A DNA stretch of 64,000 nt from Paraspadella gotoi (Eukaryota; Chaetognatha): positions 6,031,431 through 6,095,430 of the forward strand of contig CM119266.1 of NCBI GenBank assembly GCA_051294375.1, in the 5' to 3' direction. Position 1 is the first letter of the stretch, and every line of letters begins with the position of its first letter. The position numbers and the translations under genes are program-made. The notes below the pieces were generated by a model. That model did no database searches, was not told where the DNA came from, and saw only the letters and a program-made list of their open reading frames with translations. Positions 19,156-31,085 of the stretch are shown here, piece by piece.

Positions 19156-22100
19156 ACCGGCGGCGTCCTCTGCTTTCTTGGCGGCGTCGTCTGCTGCGCC
19201 TTCTACCGCCTCCGCCGCGTCGGCTGCGGCTCCTTCTGCCTTTTCGGTCACGGCCTCTTTTACCTAAAGAGGAAAATTATTAATTATAATTTATTACTTA
19301 TTTTTCCCTTATTTTCACTTAGTAGTATAGTTACTGATGGACTTTTTCATTAAATCTGAATAAGAATAAGAAATAACATATTTTTAATGAGATGGCGTTG
19401 TGATGAAACGGCATTAAGCGGTCGCCCAGTTGTGATTGACAAACGGCGAATGACCAAAAATGAATCATTAATTCTTTTCGAAGGAAAGAATAAACTGCGT
19501 GACTCACTTTGTGTTATTATAAGAATTATAATAATAAAATAATGGCTAGACAACGAAAATAACACATGAACAATAAATAACACATAATTCGATTTAATCT
19601 ACTAAATAGTATAAGTATTTCGAGGGCTACTGGCAATTCCGTGACTAAACATTAACCACAAATAAGTATCATTTTTAGAACATCATTGTCATAGTTATTA
19701 GATTGTTACTTTGATCGCATATTTGCATTCATACATTATTACTCTTGATTTGATCTTCTTTTCTTTTTTTTCTTCCCTTTACTTAGAGCTTTTTATTTAG
19801 AATTTGTTACTGATTGATGTTTTGTTTGTTACAATATCTAAAACATAACCCGAATAAAAAAAAAATACATTAAACGGAATCATAGATTCTAGGAAATACT
19901 TCAAAATGCTAATGAGATTAAGGTACCATTCAATCAAATCAAATCAATCAGCTCAATCGTCATTTTTTTTCTTTACTAATGTCATCTTCATCTTCATCTT
20001 CATCTTCATTAGATAATTTAAAACCCGAGAATTGAAAAAAAAAACTTTTTCAACAGACGGAAACTCTTTTTCCAAAATATGATTCATCCTTTCCAAATCC
20101 ATGACGCATTCTCCATCCTAGTCCCCCGACCCCGAAATTTGAAGTGAAACTCTTGCTTCGTAGCTTATGATTAACATAGACAAATTGTAGCAATATTCAC
20201 TATATTAAATAAAATATTATGAAAAATTTCCAAATTATTTGTTTTACTACATTAAACAAAATAAAACTAAATTTTAAACAAATATATGTCATTATAAAAG
20301 TTTAAAATATTTTTATACAAGAAGTTAAAATTAATAAATATTAAGTTTATTTCATATTTAATTAATATAATGGGGAGAAGAATGTTAGTATTGCCTTCTG
20401 GAAATGTTAAATTCTAAGCGTTAATATTTTTTAAAAATGCAAACCTGCTTTATTGGATTTTCTGGACAAATAACACTTTTATTTTTGTTTCTTTTACTCC
20501 TTCTCTATAAATGTATATATATCTTGTACGACTTAGTCCACCGCCTTTCTCCCCCACGAACCCTTCACCCCAACACCCAACACCCCCTCTACCCCAACAC
20601 CCCTCTACCCCAACACCCCCTCTACCCCAACAGCCCCCTCTACCCGAACCCACCTCCTCGATCTTTTCCGCGACTTGTTCCTTCACTTCCTCCACCTTCT
20701 CCTTTCCCGCCTCCACGCCCTCCTGCAGAGTCTCCTCCGCCTTCTGAGTGACGCCCGTCACCGCGTCGCCCGCGGAGGAGGCCTGGTTGTGGATACGGGG
20801 GTGTGAGGCGGAAGCGGGTTGGGGAAAGAGTGTGGGTAAAGAGTGAGGAAATGAGGTATGTGGGTGGAAGGGTTGTGGGAAGAGTGTGGGTAAAGAGTGA
20901 GGGAAATGGTGTGGTGTAAGGGTTTGGGGAAAGAGTGTGTGGTAAAGAGTGAGGGAAATGGTGTGGGGGGAAGGGGTGTGGGGGGAAGAGTGTGGGTAAA
21001 GAGTGAGGGAAATGGGTGTGGGGAAGGGGTTTTGGGGAAAAGCATTGTGGGGTAAAGATGTGAGGGAAATGGTGGGAGAAGGGTTGTGTAAGAGATGGGT
21101 AAAGAGTGAGGGAAATGGTGTGGGGGGAAGGGGTTGTGGGGGGAAGAGTGGGTAAAGAGTGTGGAGAAGGATTGGGAACAGATAGGAAATAGTGAAGAAG
21201 GTGAGGAAAAGGTAAGTGAAATGGGAACGGGCGGAGAAGGGTGGGGAAGTTTTCGGGAAAGGGGAAGGGACGGGATAAGTGCAGTTAAAAAAGTAAGTCG
21301 CATTAAATCGTAATTCATATTTTGTATTATCGATGTTGTAACTACTTCTTCGGCAGTACGACATATCTTTTTCGAAAACATTTGAACGATTGCGAAAAGC
21401 TAAATGTGATACTTGGTGAAAGATCACGTGTGAAGGAAGAAATCCGTTCGACGCTAACTTGATTCCCATTATTTAATTTTATAATCATTACATTTTTACA
21501 CGATGTTCAATTGTTCTTCTCACGTCGATCGCGGATTCTTTCACCGGAGTCTTTGTGAATCTAGAGTCGTGAAATTCACGATTCGTCTCAGTGAATGTAA
21601 CGTTGAGCGCGTGACGAGACTCTGAGAGTAGCTCATGAATTTTCGATCACCGAAAATGTAAAATACTTTTTTTAACAAAGTGAATTTAAAAAAAAAATTC
21701 GATCTAAGGTTTTATAGTTTAAAATAGAAGCTTAAATTTAAAAAGAAAGGAAGGAAGAAAGAAATAGAATCCTATTACAGCGAAAACGAGGCTGAAACGA
21801 GACAAAAAAAAAAGCCTTTGTGTCGCGGCCATCTTGAATTTTTTTGTTTATTTTCAAGAACGCTCGATATTGGCGGAATTTGTGAATTGTGATGACAACG
21901 TATTACTTAACATTTTAGTAAGATATACATACTAAGGCCGTAGTAAAATTTCTAAATTTAACTTTAATTAAAATTCTAAAAGTAAGAAACGACCACACAT
22001 TATATTAATGAACATTTATGTAATATAAAAATTTATAATAAATTTTACAATTTACGCAGTAGGCCATATTTATACTAGTACTAAACCAATAAATGTTAAA

Positions 22101-25090
22101 TTTCAAAAACAGTTTTTCTAAGATTTTTTTACAGATTTGATTCGTCATAAAAGTTGATAAAAGAAATATAACTCATTTTGAAAAATTCCTTCATTAAGTG
22201 TGGTCAAAATTAAAAAAAGCTATATTTTAAGCTGAAAATTAACTTTATATATTAAATATAGTTTTTTTTAATTTTTAACCCATTTAATGAAAGAATTTTT
22301 AAAAATGATTTATATTTTCTTATATCAACTTTTGACGAGGAATTCAAATCTGCAATCAAAAATTAAGAAAAGCTTATTTTGAAATTTTTCGATTTTATAA
22401 GGATAGTACTATATATAAATATAGCCCCACTGCGAAAATTAAAAAACATAAAATTAAATTTTTTTTACAAATTAATGTTCACTGATGGTATGTTGTTCAT
22501 AATTGACTTTTAGAATTTTCGTATGTAACTTTCACTACGCCTTAATACATACTTTTTAAACAATTTTAATAACATTTTGAATTTTCTAAATAGACTTGTG
22601 CGACCGAGTATACATTGAGTGGCTAATGACTTTTGTGCAACACTTGGTAACCGAGGGGCCTCCTTGTCTATATTTTTTTTATTAAAAGTCGAACTCTAAA
22701 CATTACATATTAAATGATTATCTCACGTTTACCTCCGTGATTATCGTTTTCGTTTCGACAATTTTTTCTTTGATCGTAATTTGAATATCAGTGGCCGCCG
22801 TTTCGATAATTTCTTTACCCTCTTCCTTCTGTCATTTTGTTGTTTGTTTTTATTTTGATTTGTTAGTCGTTTTGTTTTGGTTTCGTTTTGGTTTGGTTTT
22901 TGTTTTGGTTTGGTTTTGGGTATGTTTTGGTTTCGTTTTGGTTTCGTTTTTGTTTTGTTTTGATTTTGTTTTGGTTATGTTTAGTTTTGTTTTTGTTTCG
23001 TTTTTGTTTTGTTTTGGTTTTGTTTTTTTTAAATTTTAGTGCATAGTTAAACAAATAAGTAGAAAAGAGCAAAGATAGGAAAAGAAAAGAGAAAAGAAAA
23101 AGTGACGTTTTAGAAATAATTAAAAGGTCACGTGACTTTTTGTTTTTAATGAGATGAAACGCTTACATACTTGGGCAAAGGTATGTCAATATGCAAATTT
23201 CATCTTTACAGAGAGTGAGAGTGTAGAGAGAGAGAGAGAGAGAGAGAAAAGAGAGAGAGAGAGAGTCGTTATGAATGAAAAAAGAGAGGGACAGAGAGAC
23301 CTACTGTTGCGTCGGGGCAAAAAGGAGACTTAACCAAAGTCATAAACATCAAAACTAAAAAACAAGGAAAACCATTTTTGAGTTGAGGACGAAAAAAAAA
23401 TCGTCGGCTCCAAGTTCACATTTCAACTTTCACAAAGACGAGGAACTCTGGTTTTCACTGCGACAAAAAACGAGAGAATGGGCCTTATTTTCCTAGAATG
23501 CCTCGTTTCATCTTAAAGTTTTTTTTTAGGTTTAACAATTAGGTTAAATGTAAGGGGTTTGGAATAGGTTAAGGATTAGAGATAGGGTTAGTTATTAAGG
23601 TTTAAGGTTAAGAATTAAAGTTAGGGCTAAATATTACGGTTAAACTTAAGTTTAGGGACTTATGAAGAGAAATGGGGGGGCTTTTCGAAAAGAGAGCCAA
23701 CGAAGGCCCCGTTTCTCTTTAATTTTCCCCATTGTTTTCTTTTTTTTTTAATTTCTTTTGGATCGTGTTTCTTTCTTTTTTTTATTAATGTCTTTCTCCT
23801 TTTTGATTTTACATAGTTTTCTATTTATATATTTATATATTGCTCGCTCATTTTTATTTTTCCCTCCAACCAAAAAAATGGAGAATTTACTTTATAGTTT
23901 ATATCAATAATCCGCCGGAAATTTATAACAATTAAGTTCACCACCCAACTTTTTTTTTATTTAACTCGATGTTTCCGAAATTAGTTTTCACCTTTTCACC
24001 TCTAGAAAAGGTTTTGGGTTGACAACCGACGTGACGAGCGGAAAAAAATATTGTGAAAAATGATAATAAAACCGAAAAGTATGATGCATCGCTAAAGAAA
24101 ATATATTATGAATAACGAGAATGAAATGAGGAATAGTTAACAATGATAGAAGGAAAGGGAAACTAGGATTTAAAAAAAATTAAACTGAGCATTTTTTAGA
24201 AAAAAAAAGAAATTGTCGTGTGTATGAGATACGAAATTATTCAGTAAATGAGAGTAAATTCCAATAGTATTTGTAAATATGACAATTTCTTTTCAAAATA
24301 AACAAATATGTTTTGACTTACCAATTCATTAGCGGCGTTTTCTGCCTCACCCACCACGTTCGTTTCAGTATCGGCTGGAAAACAAAAGAGCATAATTTTA
24401 TTTCTATCGTTAATTATTTATTTTTATTTTTTTTAAACTATTCCATTTAACCTCTGATATCGATTAAAGTAATTATTTTTGTTATTGATTATTGATTTCC
24501 CGTTTTCAAAAAAAAATGTATTTAACCTCTGGTATCTTTAAAAGAAATTTAATTTTTAATTTGTATTAATAAATAACTTTTTTCAAAAAGTTTCAAACTT
24601 TCTGACCTCGTGCTAATACTCTTTTAAATTTCCCTTTTTTATATGTTTTCCATTGAACTAATGGATAATTTTTTCCCTCTATTTACATTCTATTCTTTTC
24701 TTCGATATTCCCTTAAAAAGTCTTAATCAAATTTCTTTCTTTAAACATTCGTCCCATTAAAACTCACGGATCCAAACTTCGTTCACTGAATTCACGAAAA
24801 AACAAGTCACCGTCGTCCTCACATCTTTTCACACTCGTTTTTTCCAGATGTGAGAAATAAAGTCAACTACGTTTTTTTTTATCATCACCGAAAAACTCAA
24901 ATTCCGTGAATTCGATGAAAGATTCACACGCAACGAATCCTTCCAAGTTCACGCCGAAAAAAAAAACAACAAGAATTTCACAAAATGAATATTTTCCAGT
25001 CTCACCCGGTGAGATCGATTTTAACCCACCCACCTCTCAAACCCCCCCTCACCCAAAATTCACCCATCATTCACGTTCACACTCACCCAT
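18479..25090 (-). CDS. LEA-like helical protein with C-terminal CaaX-type box (six coding exons)
   Basis: Coding exons in order are 25087-25090, 24322-24374, 22733-22828, 20654-20782, 19158-19263 and 18479-18552, all minus strand. They add up to 462 bases: 153 residues plus stop. Every junction has GT-AG ends and matching phase (1, 0, 0, 0, 1). The product starts M-A-D-T-E-T-N-V-V and is almost entirely Ala, Glu, Lys, Val, Asp and Thr. It has no signal peptide or membrane span, and shows heptad/11-mer-like amphipathic repeats (for example E-T-L-Q-E-G-V-E-A-G-K-E-K-V-E-E-V). It ends K-K-K-L-Q-C-C-S-I-L. The composition resembles group-3 LEA proteins and other lipid- or membrane-associated helical proteins. 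The terminal C-S-I-L fits a CaaX box whose Leu favours geranylgeranylation, with a neighbouring Cys and polybasic Lys, so membrane attachment is likely (inference). I do not recognise a named orthologue. Confidence 0.8.
19100..19155. repeat. CT microsatellite at the exon 5 donor
   Basis: CT repeat on the plus strand. On the coding strand it begins at the GTGAGAGAGA donor itself. Confidence 0.9.
19158..19263 (-). CDS. LEA-like gene exon 5
   Basis: 106 bases between CCTCTTTAG and GTGAGA. The donor runs straight into a GA microsatellite. It encodes Ala/Glu/Asp repeats such as E-G-A-A-A-D-A-A-E-A-V-E-G-A-A. Confidence 0.8.
20654..20782 (-). CDS. LEA-like gene exon 4
   Basis: 129 bases between CCACAACCAG and GTGGGT, 43 codons, phase 0 both sides. 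It carries the clearest amphipathic repeat (G-V-T-Q-K-A-E-E-T-L-Q-E, then K-E-K-V-E-E-V-K-E-Q-V-A-E-K). G/C-rich third positions contrast with the flanking intron. Confidence 0.8.
20810..21260. repeat. ~40-bp G-rich minisatellite
   Basis: About ten imperfect copies built from GGGTAAAGAGTGAGGGAAAT and GGTGTGGGGGGAAG blocks, with differing lengths. Confidence 0.85.
21915..22565. mobile_element. Foldback/MITE-like element, ~310-bp arms meeting at the centre
   Basis: The left half (21915-22235) and right half (22240-22565) are inverted copies with small differences: ATACATACTAAGG..CGTAGT at the left end against ACTACGCCTTAATACAT at the right. AAAGTTGAT and TTAATTTT segments mirror each other near 22240. 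There is no coding potential. It lies in intron 3 of the LEA-like gene. Confidence 0.7.
22733..22828 (-). CDS. LEA-like gene exon 3
   Basis: 96 bases between AATGACAG and GTAAAC, 32 codons, phase 0 both sides. It is Lys/Glu/Thr/Ile-rich and starts K-E-E-G-K-E-I-I-E-T-A-A. Confidence 0.75.
22862..23035. repeat. GTTTTG-type minisatellite
   Basis: Repeated GTTTT(G/C)GTTT units, almost only G and T on the plus strand. Confidence 0.85.
23250..24320. other. Intron 2 of the LEA-like gene (part): no further gene
   Basis: AT-rich. It contains a GA microsatellite near 23215-23265 and the inverted-end element at 23481-23698. Confidence 0.55.
23481..23698. mobile_element. MITE-like copy with TTAGG-rich interior
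   Basis: The left end GGCCTTATTTTCCTAGAATG is mirrored by CTTTTCGAAAAGAGAGCC at the right end. The interior has repeated TTAGGTT/GGTTA words. It belongs to the same family as 41426-41755. Confidence 0.5.
24322..24374 (-). CDS. LEA-like gene exon 2
   Basis: 53 bases between TTTTCCAG and GTAAGT. It encodes D-T-E-T-N-V-V-G-E-A-E-N-A-A-N-E-L; phase 1 in, 0 out. Confidence 0.75.
25087..25090 (-). CDS. LEA-like gene exon 1 coding part (ATGG)
   Basis: The minus strand reads A-A-A-ATGG|GTGAGT: a start codon with A at -3 and a strong donor one base after it. The single G joins CC of the next exon to give Ala. The 5' UTR would extend towards 25.1-25.5 kb. Confidence 0.7.
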
Positions 25091-25680
25091 TTTTCGGTTT
25101 ATTTTTCACGCGTGAACTTTTTTCCTTTTTCTCCTTTTTCTTCACGTCCTTTTTTTTTTTCCTTTTCACGGCGGAAAAAAAAGAAAAAAAAATAATCCGA
25201 GGGGAAAAAATCGAGATTCAGGTTTTGTGTCTTTTTTTCTTTTTTTATTTATTTCTCTTCTGATTTTTTTTTCTTCTTCCTTTTATGTCGTTTATCTCCT
25301 TCTTCGTTTCTTCTTCTTCCCCCGAGTTTCTCCGGTCGCCTTTTTTCTTTCTCTCTCTCTCTCTCTAGTTTTCTTTTTTTTTCAGAAATAAGTCGTCGAC
25401 GACGAAAAAAAGTTTGGGCGCAGATCGAATGTTTCTGATTCCCTTTTGCTTTCAGAATGATTGTAAGGGAAAGTTTAAATTGCAATTCGATTGTTGATAT
25501 CTGCGTTCGGAAGGTTTTGTCCAGATAATTTCTTTAGGCCAGATTTGGGTCTTTTGACTTTTGAGCGTTCACCATTGGTTTAGGCGAGTGACAATAATCC
25601 TGACGACGGAATCGACCCGCGATGCTGTGCATACCCTCTGCCAATTTTTAAATTTGGGTAAGCATTAGTCACGTTTTGTC
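25091..25680 (-). promoter_or_regulatory. Presumed 5' UTR/promoter side of the LEA-like gene
   Basis: Upstream of the minus-strand start. It is T- and CT-rich on the plus strand, and no TATA box or initiator can be singled out. Low-complexity open frames here are not genes. Confidence 0.3.
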
Positions 25681-26260
25681 ATCCTTTGTCTAATCCTCCA
25701 TGTTTCCTTGCACCCCTTGTCTGGCTCTTGTTATCTTCTTTGTCATCCTTTAATATTTTTGTTCTTCCCTTTTCCGCCCTTCTTTCCCTCTTTTGTCATC
25801 GGTCATGCCCCTTTTACCCTTGTCATCCTCAATTCCCTTTGCACCTCTCTTGTCTTGCCCTTTTATCTCCTTTGTCATCCTTTAATTCTTTTGCTCCTAG
25901 CTAGGTCAGCTGTCATTAATCCTGCGCTTGTCAACCTCCATGTCGCCTTTTGTGGCCCTTGTCATCCTTCAATCCCCCTTCAGCCCGGGAAGAGCCTTCT
26001 GTCCTCCCTCATTATGTCCTTTGTCTATCCTGTTAATTCTGTTTGCCCCCCTAAGTCTGGCTCTGCATTAACCCGCTTTTGGTCTTCTCCCTGAAATTAC
26101 GAGGGCCGCCGATGTGTAACCGGCGTCAAATTAACATCCTTCCTGATTCCCGCTGCCGTACACCCCCTGTTGCGCCTCTCATCAACTCCTTTGCGCCTCT
26201 CATCAACGCCTTTGCCCCCTTTGTCTGCCCTCTCGGCCGCCCCAAGCCAGTTCATGACTT
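25680..26260. repeat. Degenerate pyrimidine-rich repeat (TTTGTCATCC units)
   Basis: Repeated TTTGTCATCCTTTAAT and CTCATCAACTCCTTTGCGCC blocks with irregular spacing. Open in several plus-strand frames only because of the C/T bias. Confidence 0.6.
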
Positions 26261-26593
26261 CCCTTTTTCTGCTCTCTGGTTCTCCCCCCCCGATTCTGCG
26301 CCTCTATACCGCGGTCCGGCCTGTTTTCCCATCGGCGACGAGGAGAGAGGTTTAGAGGATGAAGAGGAGAGAGGAGAGGAGAGGAGAGGAACTAACATTT
26401 TCTATTTTTTTTAATTCGATTACGAATTTTGTTTTTTTCCGTTGGTGTTCAGTTGCCGCCGGCCGCCGCCGCGCGAGCGGCCGCAGCCCGCCGCTGTCGA
26501 CGACGACGACGAACGGACGACGACACGACGACGCGACGAGCGACGACGACGCAAGTGATTTTCAACGCGAGGCCGCCCAGCGTGGAATTTTTA

Positions 26594-26618
26594 NNNNNNN
26601 NNNNNNNNNNNNNNNNNN
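26594..26618. other. Assembly gap (25 N)
   Basis: Run of exactly 25 N. Confidence 0.99.
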
Positions 26619-26779
26619 ATTTAAAAAATTAAGAACTATAGTTAGATATAAATTGTTAGTTTAGATAAAATTCGTCCGATTAAACAACAGAGAAAAATTA
26701 TTGTTCAAGGGTTTGGCCGATTTTCGGGCTGGGCCACGATTTCAAGCCAAAAGGGGAGAAGCCTCGGGGTGTGGTTTCG

Positions 26780-26835
26780 GGGTGGTTAAAATGTGGTTAA
26801 CTGGTGGTTAATGGGTGGTTAAATGGTGGTTACAT
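26780..26835. repeat. Short GGTGGTTAA repeat
   Basis: Five imperfect GGTGGTTAA(A/T)(A)T(G) copies. Confidence 0.75.
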
Positions 26836-27029
26836 TTTGATAATTTTAATATTGGTCGTACCAATTTCACATGGTGGTAGAATTAGAAGGTTAATCATAA
26901 TATTACCAATTTCATTATTAATTATAAGGTTAATTAATTATAACTTTCTCTCACAATATTATTTTCTTATTGTCATCGTCCCGTTGTCCTTGTCAGTTTT
27001 CAACGTCCGTTGTCCTTATCCGTTGTCCT

Positions 27030-28250
27030 TTTTTTTTATTTTGGTGGAACAAGAGAGGAAATGGAATAGTTCATGGTGAAAAAGAAAATCGTTAGGGCGG
27101 GAAGGGAGAGGAGGAACGAGAGGCGGAGGGAGCAGTAGGGACGAAAGAGGGAGAAGGGAGGGGAGAGGGAGCAAGAGAGAGAGGAAGAGATGGCGGGAGA
27201 GAGGTTGAGACGAGAGCAAGCAAGAGAGGACGAGGGAGAGTAAGAGGAAGAGACGAGGGGAGAGGGCAGGAGGATCGAGAAGAGGGAGAGAAGAGTGGAG
27301 GGAAGAAAAGGAGAATTAGGATTTGAGAGAACGAGAGAGGGTGAGGAGACGACGAGGGAGAGGAGGAGGGAGAGTAGAAGAGTGGAGAGGAGAGTGAGGA
27401 GGGCGTGAAGTAGGCGAGATAAGCATGGAGCCGGAAACAATGAGGCGAAGATGCTGGAGGAGACGAGCAGAGGTGGAATACCGAGAAGAACGAGGCGGAT
27501 GCAGGAGAAGCGGGAGGGAAGGAAAGGTAAGGCCGGAAGACACGAGGAGAGAAGAGAGGCGCGACAGAGGAAGCAAAGAAAGAGGGAGAGGTTGGAAGAA
27601 GGGAGGGAAAGAGTGAGGGAGGGGGAAAGGAAGATTAAAGGGGAGGAGAAAGGGGGAGAGGACAATCGAGAAGAGGGAGGGAGAGAGGGAGAGAGGAGGA
27701 AGGAAGAGAGGAGGAGATAATGGAAAGAGAGGCGAGGGAAAAGGCTTTGACGCACAGGAGACCGTGAGGCAGCGTATGGTGGAAGAAGGAATGAGGCAAA
27801 AAGATAGTGATATGTAGAGCGGTCAGACAGAAGTGAGTGACGGAAGACAGGTATGATGATTGATATAGTAGAGGGTGATACGTGAGGATAAACTTAATCA
27901 GGCGGGCAGGCAGAGGGGCGGAGACATATAGAGGCAGGCGAGGAGAAGAGAAAGAGAAGAAAGTGAATGAAGAAGGCAGGCTAGGAGCAGATGGGGAGGA
28001 GAATGGAGTGGCGGCCAGGAAGAATGAGTTACGCGCATGCAATGAAGACACGCCTACGCTCTGTCCAATTAGAGCGTCGTCTGTCGTGCTTGACGTCGTT
28101 CTCGCTCGTCTTTCCGGTCGTCGTTTTTGGATCGACGTCGCTCGCTGTTTGATCTTATCATGGTCGTCGTTATTTTATACTTGCTTTCTTGCTGTTTTTA
28201 ATCTCGGATTATGTTTGAGGATAAAAAATCTACATAAATTCGATGTTCAC
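27030..28250 (+). repeat. Direct duplication, copy 1 (purine-rich block)
   Basis: It begins GGAACAAGAGAGGAAATGGA..TTCATGGTGAAAAAG and ends in a GTCGTC-rich part and TCTCGGATTATG..GAT AAAAAATCTACAT. All are found in the same order at 28645-30330. The interior is GAGG-type purine repeat in which long Arg/Glu or Ser/Leu frames arise. Confidence 0.7.
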
Positions 28251-28360
28251 TACGTACGACCATGCGGCCTGTACAATTATAATACAGGAGAGAGAGAGAG
28301 AAAAGAGGAGAAGAAAAGAGAGGAGAGAGTAGAGAGAGAGACGAGAGAGAGAAGAGAGAG

Positions 28361-28385
28361 NNNNNNNNNNNNNNNNNNNNNNNNN
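28361..28385. other. Assembly gap (25 N)
   Basis: Run of exactly 25 N in a GA microsatellite, between the two members of the duplication. Confidence 0.99.
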
Positions 28386-28386
28386 A

Positions 28387-28645
28387 GTTTGAAAAAGCTA
28401 TTTCCTGGATACATATACTTTTTTTTGCTATACAATTTTTGTTCGTCTCTAAACAGAACTTTGAAGACGCACAAAATGCGAATACGGTCGGGCGGTCCTC
28501 GGACGATCGGACGACGACGACAACAATTTTCATCGTTTTGAAAGAGCTTCGGATTGTGAGCGCAAAGAATCTTAGTGCGCCACTATAGACAGAACAATTA
28601 TCGACCGATCGGCGAAAACTTATATAATATCAGCGGAATTACGTT
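28387..28645 (-). repeat. Inverted copy of 30850-31085
   Basis: GACGACGACGACAACAATTT, TATAAGTTTTCG..GATAATTGTTC and a downstream AAAAAGCT..TTCAAA part match 30850-31085 in reverse complement, with many small differences. Confidence 0.65.
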
Positions 28646-29547
28646 GTTTTTTTTTTTTTTGGTGAGAACAAGAAATAATTGGAATAGTTCATGATGAAAA
28701 AGAAAATCGTTAGGCGGAGGGAGAAGGACGAGAGGCGGAGAGTAGGGACGAAGAGGTTAAAGGAGGGGAGGGGCAGAGAGTAGTATGGGATGGAGAGAGG
28801 TTGAGACGAGAGAAGCAAGAGAGGAGAGAGGGAGAAGAGAGGAAAGACGAGGGGAGAGGGAGGAGGACGAGAGAGAGAGTAAGAGGAGAGGGAGAAGGAG
28901 ATTAGGAGAGAGAACGAAGAGAGGGAGGAGAAGAGAAGAAGAGAGGGAATAGGAGAGAGGGTAGAGATGAGAGATGCGAGAGAGAGGAACGAGAGGATAG
29001 AATAGAGGTAGGATGGAGAGTAGGAGGAAGATGGAGTTGGAAAGTGAATGAGAAGTGTGAGATATGATGGATAAAATAAAAGACTGTGATATAGAGAGAG
29101 GGAGAGAATTGAGGAGGATAGTGGGCGGAGGAAGGAATAGGTTGATGTGGATGCGAGGTCTAGACGCTGTGAACTAAGAGAAAGAAAAGAAAAGAGGTGT
29201 CAGGAAGTGATTAACGGAGAAAAGTGACAAATTACGGAAGTGAATGACGTGAGAAGATAATCCTTAAATATCAATAGTACCGATAAAGTATAGGTGGATC
29301 GAGTGATTTTAGGAAAGGAGATATAATAATAAGAATATGAATATTGCGCAGCATAATATTTTCATTTCCGCTTTCTCGATCCGCTTTTCTCGGTTCCGCT
29401 TCTCGGTCCGCTTTCTCGCTTTACGTTTATCGATCATTATTTTTCTCTCAATCTTATTTCAAAACAAAAAAAAAAAAAAACCCGACCCGAGTCGTAATCC
29501 TGAAAATCGCCGGATTATTAAATCTGCTTTTCTCTCTCTTTCTTCTC

Positions 29548-29586
<39 letters not shown>

Positions 29587-30330
29587 CTCTCCCTCTCCTC
29601 TGTCCTCCGTACTACTGCACGCCCGCCACCCAGCGTCGGAGAGTGGCAGCAGAGAGAGAGAAAGAAAGGGAAAACAAGAATCGGGTTTTGGAACGGGAGG
29701 GAAGGGCCGAGTGGGAGCGCAGGGGAGAGGAAAAGATTAAGGGCGGGGACCGAGAGAGGAAGCGGGAGAAGAAAGGAAGAAAAGAGAGTATTGAGAAAGA
29801 AGAGAAGAAAGGAGACAACCAGAAAGATGGTTCGAGGAAGAAGAGAGGAGGAGAGAGAGAGGAAGAAGGAGGGAGAGAGAAGAGAAAAGGGGAAGACGAG
29901 AAGAAGGGAGGGATGGAGGTATGGAGAGAGAGGAAGGAGAATGGAGGAGAGAGGGGAGGAGAAGAAGGAGGATGATTGAAAGAGGGGGCGAGAAGAGAGA
30001 GAGATGGGCGGGAGACGATATAGCAGAGGGAGGAGAAGAGAAAAGAGAATGATAAAAGTGAATAAGAAGGAGGAAGAGAGGGGAGGAGAATGGAAGTGGC
30101 GGCCAGGTAAGATAATGAGTTACCCATCAATTAAGACGCCTACCTTCTCAATTTAGACGTCGTCGTCTTCGTCTGGTCGTCGTTATTTTCTCGTCGTCAT
30201 TTCGGTCGTCGTTTTTCGTCGATCGTCGTCGGTTATCTTATCATTGTCGTCGTGTAGTTTTAACTCTTTCTGTGTTTTAAATCTCGGATTATTTGTGAGA
30301 TGATAAAAATCTACATCAATGTGATTTTAG
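28645..30330 (+). repeat. Direct duplication, copy 2
   Basis: Counterpart of 27030-28250, diverged mainly in the purine repeat. It also contains a CT tract at about 29543-29592. Confidence 0.65.
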
Positions 30331-30849
30331 ACCTTCCATCGCTGACATTAAAATACTCGGATGAGAAAGACGAGAGTAGAAAGAGGAGAGGCAGTTGGAG
30401 AAGAATAAGAGCGAAGCCGAGAGAAGATGAGAGAGTGAGACGCACATAGAGAGGAGAGACAGAGCAGGCGAGAGATGAGCGACGATGAGAGATGAGACGA
30501 ATGAGAATGGAAAGAGACTGAGAGACAGTGAAGCGCGGAGCCTAACACTCACCCTGTACGTGCAAAGCCGCGTTTTTCGTCGTCGATGTCGTGCAGAGAG
30601 AGAAAGACGGTACGAAGTCCACTCAAGTAAATTCCGTCGCCTATAGGATTTATGCATACTCTGCATTATTTTCTTTGTAAATTAATTTAATTTTTAGGAT
30701 TTTTTTTTGTTGCCAAGATACATGCGGATATTTGTTTTTTTTTTGCTCCTGAATGGGAAAATCGTAAAACGGATTTTCCGAATTTTGGAAAAGAACAACT
30801 GAATGGACCGACGACAAACAACGACGACGACAAACAGACAAGGACAACA

Positions 30850-31085
30850 CAGCAAAAACTAATTCGCTGATTTTATAAGTTTTCGGCGATAATTGTTCGT
30901 TATAGGCGAACTAATTCTTTCGCTCCAACCGAACTCTTTTCAAAAGATGAAAATTGTTGTCGTCGTCGTCGTCCGACCGCGACCCTTTCCATTTTGTCGT
31001 CTTTCAAATCGTTAGAACGAAAAAAAATTGTATAAAAAAAAAAATATTATCCGGAAAAGCTTTTTTCAAAAAAAAAAAATTTGAA
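30850..31085 (+). repeat. Counterpart of the inverted copy at 28387-28645
   Basis: Reverse-complement match as described for 28387-28645. Confidence 0.65.

Larger units (their letters stand above)
20783..22732 (-). other. Intron 3 of the LEA-like gene, hosting a foldback element and a minisatellite
   Basis: The 1.95-kb intron contains a 650-base inverted-repeat element (about 21915-22565) and a G-rich minisatellite (about 20810-21260). The Pro/Ser/Leu-rich minus-strand frames across it come from the minisatellite. Confidence 0.7.

Noticed and set aside
27036-30130. Long Arg/Glu or Ser/Leu frames on both strands
   Set aside because: Purine-repeat artefacts; they are not conserved between the two duplicated copies.
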